Below are positions 37,101 to 44,800 of a stretch of DNA of 64,000 nucleotides, one piece after another. Each line of letters opens with the position of its first letter. Position 1 is the stretch's first letter. Where the stretch lies: positions 3,668 to 67,667 of the forward strand of contig CAZXSK010000014.1 in assembly GCA_964642855.1 (NCBI GenBank). Direction: 5' to 3'. The position numbers and the translations under genes were made by a program. The DNA comes from CAZXSK01 sp964642855 (lineage in GTDB: Bacteria; Planctomycetota; Phycisphaerae; SM23-33). The notes beneath the pieces are model-generated. The model did no database searches. It saw only the letters and a list, made by a program, of their open reading frames with translations, and was not told where the DNA came from.

Positions 37101-37612
37101 TGGCGCTTCACTCTACCGAGGGCCTCGGGCTGGAAATCCCCGACAGGACCCGCAAGGGAGCCATGAAGTGGCTCGCCAAGTGCTCGAGCGGCCGGGAAGG
37201 CATGCTTGCGTCGTACCAGAAAGGCAAACCCACCCCGACCATGACCGCCGAAGCGGTCTTCAGCCGCATCTTGCTGGGCCAGGACCTCAACGATCGCCAG
37301 AAAGCAGCAGCCGGCAAGTTCATCTTCAACGACAGGGCCCTGCGGAGCACGAACTACTACTACTGGTACTACGCCTCGATGGCGCTGATGCAGATGGGCG
37401 GAGATCGCTGGGAGAAATGGAACGCGAAGATCCGCGACCACCTGATCAAAAAGCAGAATACCCGTGGCGGCGACCTCGACGGCAGTTGGGACGATAAGAG
37501 CAAGTGGGCGTCCCGGGGCGGCAGAGTCTACACGACGACCATGGCTACGCTGACCCTGGAGGTCTACTACCGTTACCTGCCCATGCTGCAGACCGACGAC
37601 GAGAAGAAGTAA
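34196..37612 (+). CDS. PD40 beta-propeller / transmembrane / Pro-rich / alpha-toroid fusion
   Basis: 1138 residues. Order: membrane helix (about 15-36); PD40/WD40-like propeller (about 50-340) with repeats such as DEVDPRVTPDGRWLLLASNR; two helices (about 351-370, 382-402) that return the chain to the periplasm; a long Pro/Glu/Arg-rich linker (about 410-800) like that of TonB; and an alpha/alpha toroid (about 810-1130) of the prenyltransferase / squalene cyclase-like type (SALTGLAVLCFLARN, GIATLALAEAAAM, GWQVMALHS). The cyclase catalytic DxDD was not seen, so this is probably a binding module. It directly follows exbD, so it may be the energy-driven partner. The ATG at 34196 starts the membrane helix; further upstream lies exbD. 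Confidence 0.8.
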   Translation: MDRPKDKTDTPSRLGMWIAAWTSLALVLVAAAALGGYVWAGQRVWTDAAGRPVADGSARVRDVVWDQPVDLGPPVNSARIEQGPSLSLAEGELYFARQSADGNGMDLMVSQRTENGWGQPERLEHVNTPYDEVDPRVTPDGRWLLLASNRPTAEGGYDLYAAPRTATGWDKPVNLGPSVNSAADERTPCQMPDGSLVFATTRESPSRNTGGWDLVIAPPVKSDSPREFTMAFLPARLLAGINSPSDELGPAVTAEGDLLYFASDRPGGRGRLDLYRGRIDGRVIRDIEHLGDGINGPGDETNPTVALAGLGLIFTASPADGNAPTDLMLVRSREVFAGRRERALPRLHWSTWALVVGIAMLIPLLLFLKAADYRHFSLLQKCVALSVLAHVLITTLLGFMFVSVEVIDYIAEEAGLKSSVNLELSRVAQMRSEMRRINTDPVPVTDPRQADLKPLDTELEPRSAPQPAEQKLPESKPDASVRNTSAPPMPTHRNPRDLSEPEEKPKPTDRERLDPVVAAPTPIRREEQRPRTPQQQPEQLASKDAEIKIQRATTDDMETVEPVETRRKADIQAAAPPARRPREIDPDKPPAEIPTPAIPVDNQTMKIRRVQGQEPNAPAEQNARLAQAEASPNLGNRPATDVSEDAAEDASPAQRSLKPAPSSRRRPEADTTPQPDVRVELAQIDLEEPAGKAADSEPVVLAATRQLETADSDAPAREGLARLDEDLLADIKADDLPLKRSAESLIRQPVADQARKPAADETSHEKTPKAVLLPMEGKLDPGKLASPPAFVERSVEMRPKLIRKFGGSEKSEAAVDRALKFLARSQQKDGRWTRFGDRLPKRNRKETSEADSALTGLAVLCFLARNHTHADEGEYQETVNSAVNFLVEQQESDGDLSGTRSKNYHMYNQGIATLALAEAAAMTGDYTLKQAALKGARYIIKGQTRSTGGWRYLPNYRDSDTSVFGWQVMALHSTEGLGLEIPDRTRKGAMKWLAKCSSGREGMLASYQKGKPTPTMTAEAVFSRILLGQDLNDRQKAAAGKFIFNDRALRSTNYYYWYYASMALMQMGGDRWEKWNAKIRDHLIKKQNTRGGDLDGSWDDKSKWASRGGRVYTTTMATLTLEVYYRYLPMLQTDDEKK

Positions 37613-37636
37613 TCACCCTCGCGACACTGGTTGTCC

Positions 37637-39727
37637 TCACGGTAAGGGGGGGCGGTCCGATGCAGATACCTCCACGAGCTTACGGTCCCCCCGCCAGCCG
37701 ACGAGTGCAGTCGGCGAGAACCCCTCCCCCGCTGCCGGCCAGGTCCAGCGGTCCTTGAACTCCTCGGCTTCGACGGTGACGGTATCGGCCTGCTTGCCTT
37801 CGCCCGGCTTGAGCGTAAGCGACAGCCCCACGCCCCACGGGTCATACACGCTGACCAGTCGCGTGCGTGACGTTCGGGTGGTAAGTCTCAGCTGCTGCCA
37901 CCCCAGCGCCTTACCACGATGGTCAGCCGGGCTCTTGACAATCCTGCTGTTGCTGTCGGTCAGGCAGTGGACCGAGAATGGACAGGTAGCCTCGCCTTTG
38001 GAAAGCACATACCTGCCCACCTCTTTCTCCGCGGTCAGCCTGGGTCCTTGGACCAGCCAGCAGATCTCCACGTCCTCGGGCGCACGGACATCGTCCAGCA
38101 CCAGGATGTACCTGTCCTTCGCCCAGATCATCGTCCGCCGAAAACGCTCCAGCCCAGGCCGGATCTTCGCGATCGCAGGATACGCCCCGGCGGCTTCCCC
38201 TTCCACCACGATCACGTCGCCGGCTTGCTTCCACGCGGTCAGAACGGCCATCTTGCTCATATCGCCCCGGCCTGGCTGAGACCACACCCCACCTTCTTTC
38301 CGTCCGCGAACCGTCTGGCCTGCGCCGTTGATCAGGATGGTGTTGTGGTTGGCGGACCTCTTGCTGCGGGAGTAGCGATCCGTCTCTGCCAGGAACTCTC
38401 CGCGAGCGAAGATCGTGAAAGACGCGGCGTCCGGGTCGTCGTGGGCGACGTTGACGTACTTGTAGTTTCGGGCGTTCCGGTAGGCGTTGAGCCGGTAGCC
38501 GCCCAGCGGGCCACACTTGAACGTCGCGACCACACCATCCTCATCCCATCGATCCCGCATCGTCGCCAACCCAACGTCCGGAAACAGGGACGCTCTCGTC
38601 AGATCGTCCACCGAACCATCGTCCATCGGCTGGAACCACACCATCGACATCCAGCCCAGCCACCAGGCCTTGGGATTGGCTTCGAAGTGCTTCCTGAGCC
38701 CCGCCTGAACGTCAGCCAGACCGTGAACAGCCGCGCATTTCCACAGGAAGTTGTTGTAGGACCCCATCCCTGCGCTGTCCCCGAAATGCAGAGACTTGTC
38801 GAATCCTCCTGCCAGCGTATGCAGCCGGAATCGCGGCGCGTTCCTGAACCACTTCCCGCGAAGGTACTTCGTGCCGAAGCATCGGTCGGCCGCCTGGCAT
38901 GCCAGCGTCAGATGCGCCCCGCCGAAGATCAGGTAGCTCGGGCCCTCATGGCTGGTCCCGTCGGGCGGGAGCCACCGGTTGACCAGTTCCATTTCTTCGA
39001 AGCACCTGGCCAGCAGCCAGTCGTCGTCTTTGTCCCCCTCATAGGCTGCCAGCGTCGCAAGCACCATTCCGGCATTGCGATGCCACCGATGGTTGTTCGC
39101 CGGATCGCCCTGCCAGTACGCAACCGCGCCGTTCCTGTTGAGGTGCCCGCCGTAATACTGCCTGCGAGCCATGGTCAGCAGCTTCCGGCGGAACTTCTCA
39201 CGAAACGCCTTGCCCAACTCGTCGTGCAACCAGTCGTAGCACAGCGCCGCCCCGATCAGGATATTTGCCGAACTCATACCGCTGTCCCGCTCGCGGGTCG
39301 TCTCCCAGTGGTCCAATGCCAGCAGCAGTTCCATGTAGCCTTTCGCCCTGGCCAGCGACTTCTCCTCGCCTGACAGCACGTAATGCAGCGCGGCCGTCGG
39401 CATGCGCCACAGCCCCACCCGCTGCCCGTCGGTGGCATCCTTCAGGAACCCGGGCTTCTCCGGCGCCTTGCAGGCCGGCAGGTAGTCCTCCATCTGCCGG
39501 AAAAACGCCTTGCCCTCTTCCTTGGCGAGTCTCCGTAGCTTCGGGATCTCGTTCGGCCCGAACAGGAGGCGCGGGTGGGTCGACATCGTAGAGGCCACCA
39601 GTTTGGGCGGATCCGGTTCGTTCGGATCAGACGCCGGCACTATGGGCTTACGGCGTTCCGCAGCCCCAACAGCCGCTGCGGAGGCCAGAAGGGCGACCAA
39701 CGCCATCATCTTTTGCAGGTAACGCAT
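37637..39727 (-). CDS. Heparinase II/III-like exported polysaccharide lyase
   Basis: 696 residues. Signal peptide (about 1-22), then HPRLLF, the start typical of this family, then an alpha/alpha toroid (about 60-370) with WYxxNNHxW-type motifs (GDPANNHRWHRNAG) and ending in a beta-sandwich (about 400-690) with SANHNTILING. These enzymes cleave acidic polysaccharides by elimination. The likely metal- or substrate-binding His residues are those in NNHRWHRN and SANHN. GGAG lies before the ATG. The gene ends convergent to the PD40/toroid gene, 24 bases apart, and starts 130 bases from the tRNA. Confidence 0.75.
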   Translation of the reverse strand: MRYLQKMMALVALLASAAAVGAAERRKPIVPASDPNEPDPPKLVASTMSTHPRLLFGPNEIPKLRRLAKEEGKAFFRQMEDYLPACKAPEKPGFLKDATDGQRVGLWRMPTAALHYVLSGEEKSLARAKGYMELLLALDHWETTRERDSGMSSANILIGAALCYDWLHDELGKAFREKFRRKLLTMARRQYYGGHLNRNGAVAYWQGDPANNHRWHRNAGMVLATLAAYEGDKDDDWLLARCFEEMELVNRWLPPDGTSHEGPSYLIFGGAHLTLACQAADRCFGTKYLRGKWFRNAPRFRLHTLAGGFDKSLHFGDSAGMGSYNNFLWKCAAVHGLADVQAGLRKHFEANPKAWWLGWMSMVWFQPMDDGSVDDLTRASLFPDVGLATMRDRWDEDGVVATFKCGPLGGYRLNAYRNARNYKYVNVAHDDPDAASFTIFARGEFLAETDRYSRSKRSANHNTILINGAGQTVRGRKEGGVWSQPGRGDMSKMAVLTAWKQAGDVIVVEGEAAGAYPAIAKIRPGLERFRRTMIWAKDRYILVLDDVRAPEDVEICWLVQGPRLTAEKEVGRYVLSKGEATCPFSVHCLTDSNSRIVKSPADHRGKALGWQQLRLTTRTSRTRLVSVYDPWGVGLSLTLKPGEGKQADTVTVEAEEFKDRWTWPAAGEGFSPTALVGWRGDRKLVEVSASDRPPLP

Positions 39728-39815
39728 GGTTACTCCATCGGAGCCTGGATGGCACTTCCACGAACCCCGAGGATACTGCGGACGGCTTTGCGCAGACAAG
39801 GATCGCCAGTCGACC

Positions 39816-39844
39816 TTGTCCATCAGCCAGGGTGAAGGTAGAAT
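39816..39844 (+). promoter_or_regulatory. Sigma-70-type promoter for tRNA-Arg
   Basis: TTGTCC at 39816-39821, 17 bases of spacer, and TAGAAT at 39839-39844. The expected transcription start near 39851 is seven bases before the mature tRNA. Confidence 0.6.
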
Positions 39845-39857
39845 CACCTGCCGTCAT

Positions 39858-39931
39858 GCGCCTGTAGCTCAGCTGGATAGAGCAGCGGTCTTCTAAACCG
39901 CAGGTCGCAGGTTCGAGTCCTGCCGGGCGCG
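39858..39931 (+). tRNA. tRNA-Arg (anticodon TCT)
   Basis: 74 nt without encoded CCA. Acceptor GCGCCTG pairs with CGGGCGC; D arm GCTC/GAGC; anticodon arm GCGGT-CTTCTAA-ACCGC with TCT; variable loop AGGTC; T arm GCAGG-TTCGAGT-CCTGC; discriminator base G. It reads AGA codons. Confidence 0.98.
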
Positions 39932-39961
39932 ATCCGAAGCACGAGTGGCTGGCTCTCGGCA

Positions 39962-41698
39962 TCACGCTCCGTCGCAGCCGTTCATCCGCGTAACGGTTAC
40001 GTAGTACGCGCCCCGGGGGTCGCCGTCGCCTTCGAACCAGGCTTCCAGCACGCTCTTGTCCGTCCGATCGACGTCGACCTCGAAACTCACCTCCGAAACC
40101 CCCGCCTCCACGGGCTGGGCGTGGGTCTGGGCATGCACGACCAGCCGGGCTGAGCTCGGAGAAACGGACCCGCACCGGTCGACCTCCTGACCGTGCGCGA
40201 GCCGGTCGGCCTGATCGCGCGGGAGGGGCTCGTCGATCGCCAGGGGCAGCACGTCCGGCCAGCGACGCAGCGAGAAGCGGTACCGGCCGGGCCGATCGAA
40301 CTCGACGTTCCACCGCCCGCTCGACCGCCTGGCAGCGGCGATGTGTCCCTGGTTCCACGCAACGTCGCCCATCACGTCCATCGCGTCGAGCTGCGTGGGA
40401 TTCTCGGCGTCTGCTCCGAGGACAATCGGGCAGAACTCTTCCATGTCGGGAGTCACCTTGGCGTACCAGGCGTCCAGCGCATTACGGAGACGGGAAGTTA
40501 CGTCGGGCTGCTGACCGGCCAGGTCACGCTGCTGACCGGGATCGGCCTGGATGTCATAGAGTTCCCTGCCGTGCACGAGTCGCCACCTGCGGGTGAGGAC
40601 GGCTGAATGGTCGATCGTCGGGATATCGCTGCCCTGCTGGTTCATCAGGAAGTGCAGCCTCTCGCCGGGCAGGCGGTCCTGCTCACCCCGGACTATGCCC
40701 CCCAGGCTCTGGCCGTCGAAGTCCACGCCGGGGTCCTCCAGGCCGAGCAGGTCGATCATTGTCGGCAGCAGGTCGACGTCGAGCGCCATCTCCGAGACGT
40801 CGCGGGCAGTGTTCATCCGCCCGCCCGGCCAGTGCAGCATCCAGGGCGCCCGATGGCCACCATCGTAGAACGAAGCCTTCTTCCCGCGCAGGCCTGCGTT
40901 GTAGCCATGCGTGACGAATTCCCGCTCGTCGACCTCGCAGCCGCCCGAGGAACCGTTGTCGGTCATGAACATCAGCAGCGTATTCTCGGCCAGGCCCTGC
41001 TGCTGCAGGAACTGCCGAAGCCGCCCGACGTTCTCGTCGATGTTCTCGATCATGCCGAAGAATTCAGGATGAAGGATCTGCTCGTTGCCCCGGTAGCGGG
41101 CGGCATATTCCTCGTCGACCAGGTAGGGAGAATGCGGAGCATTGGTGGCGATGTAGGCGAAGAACGGCTCGTCGCCGAGGCCGTCGATGAAGCGCATGGC
41201 CTGGTCGAACCAGACATCGGTGCAGTAGCCGGTGTGCTCTACGGGCTGGCCGTTGTGGAAATACGTGTCGTCGAAGTAGTTGTTGCCCCAGAAATCGGAG
41301 GTCTGGCCGACGCCGCCGCCCTTGTGCGCGACGACATGCTCAAAGCCCCGATCGAAAGGCCGGTAGGGGTAGTTGTCCCCCAGGTGCCACTTGCCGAACA
41401 TGCCCGTCCGGTAGCCGCTGGTGCGAAACACGTCGGCGAGGGTCACTTCCTCCCGGCGGAGGATGGACCGTCCCCAGTTGGTCGCCCACGCCCCGTTGAC
41501 AGCCGGCCTGTGTCCGGTCATCAGCGCGCCCCGGGTGGGCGTGCACAGCGGCTGAACGTGGAAATCGGTGAAGCGCGTGGACTCTGCGTACAGCGCGTCG
41601 ATGTGGGACGTGCGAAGCCAGGGATTGCCGCTGCAGCCCAGATCAGCCAGGCCCTGGTCGTCGGTGAGAATGAGTATCACGTTCGGTCGATCGGTCAT
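39962..41698 (-). CDS. Sulfatase (formylglycine type)
   Basis: 578 residues. The N-terminus NVILILTDDQG has the metal-binding Asp pair, and PLCTPTRGALMTG is the C-x-P-x-R motif in which C52 becomes formylglycine; GYRTGMFGKWHLG follows. MTDNGSSGG is the second metal site. These match the arylsulfatase family, which removes sulfate esters. The C-terminal extension (about 470-578) is a beta-rich domain. No signal peptide is present from the ATG at 41698 nor in the upstream in-frame extension, which is unusual for such enzymes and suggests cytoplasmic action or another export route. The gene stands between tRNA-Arg and the A2M gene. Confidence 0.88.
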   Translation of the reverse strand: MTDRPNVILILTDDQGLADLGCSGNPWLRTSHIDALYAESTRFTDFHVQPLCTPTRGALMTGHRPAVNGAWATNWGRSILRREEVTLADVFRTSGYRTGMFGKWHLGDNYPYRPFDRGFEHVVAHKGGGVGQTSDFWGNNYFDDTYFHNGQPVEHTGYCTDVWFDQAMRFIDGLGDEPFFAYIATNAPHSPYLVDEEYAARYRGNEQILHPEFFGMIENIDENVGRLRQFLQQQGLAENTLLMFMTDNGSSGGCEVDEREFVTHGYNAGLRGKKASFYDGGHRAPWMLHWPGGRMNTARDVSEMALDVDLLPTMIDLLGLEDPGVDFDGQSLGGIVRGEQDRLPGERLHFLMNQQGSDIPTIDHSAVLTRRWRLVHGRELYDIQADPGQQRDLAGQQPDVTSRLRNALDAWYAKVTPDMEEFCPIVLGADAENPTQLDAMDVMGDVAWNQGHIAAARRSSGRWNVEFDRPGRYRFSLRRWPDVLPLAIDEPLPRDQADRLAHGQEVDRCGSVSPSSARLVVHAQTHAQPVEAGVSEVSFEVDVDRTDKSVLEAWFEGDGDPRGAYYVTVTRMNGCDGA

Positions 41699-41832
41699 GC
41701 CTGCATGATACGACGCCCGCTGCAGGCAGGCAACGCCGGCAAAATGAACTGAGATCCCCTGCGCACGAAACCGCCCCCCAGCCGGTGAGGCCCGGAGGCG
41801 GTGTCGCATCGGTTGCCGAAGTCAGCCAGGGG

Positions 41833-44800
41833 CTATTCTGCCACCACGAACTCCACCGGCGTGGCTGCGGCGATCTTGTCCGGCTCATAGTAATTGTACA
41901 CCTTACTCGGCGACGCCTTCGCCTTCAGCGGCATGCGGGCGACCATATCGTACTCGATTTCGAGCGTGGTCTTGGGCGCCAGCTCCGTCAGGTAGACGAT
42001 CACGCCGCGTGCGGTGATGGTGTACCGGGCAATCCGGCCGGCCGCCTTGAGCTTCTCCAGCCCCTCGGAGCGGACGGCGAACCCGGGCGGGGTGCCGATG
42101 TCCACCAGCGGCATGTTCGCCGTGGCGCCGGTGCGGTTGCGGACGATCGCCTTAACCCGCACCGTGTCGCCGACGCTGAGCTTCGTGCGGTCGTACTCGA
42201 CCTCGACGGTCACCGGGGCCTCGCTGCGGGTGTCGATCTGCTGCGTGTAGTACCGGCCGATCAACTGGTACCCCATGCCCTTGGCGCCGACCGTCTCGAT
42301 ACGCAGGGCATGCGAACCGGGCTTCCAGTCGCCGTCCAGCGTGAGGGTGTGTACGATGTCGGACTGGCCGGGCTCGACCGAGAGCCGGCCGACCGTCGCA
42401 CCGTCTGCATCCGTCACGGTGAACACCGCATCGGAGTCTCGCTTGACGGGAGTCTGCGACCCGGCCAGCAGGGCACGCAGCGCCAGGACCGTAGGCTGGG
42501 TGGAACCCCACGTGCCATAGCTGTCCCGGCTGGCAGCCAGGTATCGCAGCGCGTCGTTGACCAACGCGCTGTGCTCGGCCTCGCCGACCAGCGCCAGCAC
42601 GGCCGTGGCTGTCGCCGTGACCGGGTTCTTTGCGTCCCAGAACGCCTGGTCGCCCTGGGACCGATCGGCCTTGCCTGCCAGGCGGTCCTGCACGCGTGCA
42701 GTGAGGCTGTCGAACCCCTTCGACGCCCGCAGCGCGTTGGCGATGATCGCCAGCGTGTGGACGTTGTCGGCTTCGTCAACGTGGGCAGCTACGTACTCGG
42801 CGCCCCTCTGGGCGCCGGCATGCTTCGGGGCGTACTGGGCGATGGCCCAGGTGACGTACGCGGTGATCGCCAGCCTGGAGTTGTCGCCACCGGTGAACGG
42901 CTCGTGGAAACATCCCTCGCGGAAGCTCCACGACCCGTCAGCTGCCTGCTTGCTCGCCAGCCAGTCGGCGGTGCGTTTCAGGAGCTTGGGGTCCACATGA
43001 TGCACCTTCGACATGTCCGCGAACTCCATGAGCCCGTAGGCGGTGAGGACCTCATTCGCCGGACCCCGGCCGAACCAGTCGAACCCGCCGCCGCGGACCT
43101 CGAAGCCCACCAGCCGCTGGTAGCCAAGCTCGATGTACCGCTTGGCCTTGGCGTGCACAGCCGGGTTGCTCATGCCATTGGCCTTCATGTAGGACAGCGC
43201 CATGACGTTCGGCCAGGTGGCCGAGGAGGTCTGCTCGAAGCAGCCGCTCGGCATGCGGAGGATGTTCTCCAAGCCGTCCATCAACTCGCTGAACGTCGAT
43301 GGGTACACCTTCAGCTGCAGGCTGATCGACCCGTCCTCGGCGTGAGGGGGGATGTCCACGACCACGTCCCGGGCGGGACTGGCCATCCCGGGAAGCACAA
43401 ACGCCTGGGGCAGGCCGGGGGGTACGATCGTCAACTCGCGGCGCATCGCGTCGGCGAAGTCCCCGCCGCGGGCTTCCACGGACAGCGCAGCCCGGCCGAC
43501 CTCCTCGGCACGCACCCGCACGAGCTTCCGCACGACCTTGCCCGGCTGGACGCGGACGGTCAGCTGGCCGTCGGACAGCACGGTCAGGCCATCAGCGCCG
43601 GCGGCCTGGAGGGATACGTCCAGCGTCGTGTCGGCGTAGTTGTAGACCACGATCGGCACGGACACCTCGTCGCCGCGGGTGAGGGTCTGTGGGGCGTCGA
43701 TGCTGACAAAGAACGGCTGGAATACGCGGACGTCCGCCTCGACGGTGCCGAGCTGGCCGCCCTGGCTGACCGCCCACCCGGAGATGTTCCAGGTGGTGAT
43801 GCTGTCTGCCAGCGGAACCCGCAGCGTCGCCCGGCCGGTGGGGTCGGTGATCACGCAGGGCTTCCAGAGCAGCGTCTCGGGGAAGTAGTTCCTCATGCGC
43901 GGGGCGGATTCGTCGCTCTTTCGGTCGGGGGCAAAGTCGGTGTCGTGGAGATGGTCGAGAGGAGCATCCTTCCATCTCGCGTCGGCCAATCCTTCCGCGG
44001 TGGGCACGGCTCCTGTCATACTTTCCCCAGCGGACCACCGGCTAAACCTCTGGGTGATCGGGACGAGCATTGGCAATGCGTCTGCCTGCGGTTCGGTCCC
44101 CATCGCCCGCGCCTTGCTCAGCGAGGGCAGGTACAGGGGCGAGGTAGCCACCACGACCACCACGATGGCGACCAGAACAATCGCGATCCGTCCGACGACC
44201 CCGAAGAAGTTCTGGGCGGCCGAGGGGCTGTCCATCGGCGCGCTGAAGACAAACCGCACCGCCAGGATCAACAGCGTCCCGCCGACCACAGCAGCCAAGG
44301 CCAGTACGCCATATCTCGTTGCCCTTTCGGCCTGGTCCTTCTCCCGGGCATGGGCCCGGGCAGCCGTCAGGGCGGTGTCCTCGTCGATGGCAAACGTGGT
44401 CTTGCCCTGCAGAATCTCCATGACTTCCGGAGATACATGGTCCCGCAGGCCGGGGTTCGCCTCGATCCGCGCCAGCGTTGCCTTGCGGGTGGTCTCCCAC
44501 TGCTGCTGGTCCATCTCGCCGATGCCGTAACCCGTGAGGCGCTCGAGGCGCTCCATGGGCGTGCGCACAGGCTGGGGCTTGCGATAGTGCGGGCTCGGAG
44601 CCGCAGCTGCCAGCATCGCAGCTGCGTACCGCTCGTGCTGGATCCCCAAAGGCGTGAAGCCATGGACCTCGATGGCGGGTTTGAGCAATTCCTCGTCCAG
44701 CGAGTTGAGCACGGCTTCGAGCCCCGGAGCTGCCTGCCGGACGGCAAGGACGGCTGAATCGATGCCCGCCAGCGACAGGGCAGCGGGCACGCCGTTGCCC

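Noticed and set aside
35450..37441. 663-codon minus-strand frame opposite the PD40/toroid gene
   Set aside because: Translation is low-complexity and without motifs, while the plus strand gives clear domains.
41785..44757. 990-codon plus-strand frame opposite the A2M gene
   Set aside because: Shadow frame; the minus strand carries the thioester motif, membrane helices and macroglobulin repeats.
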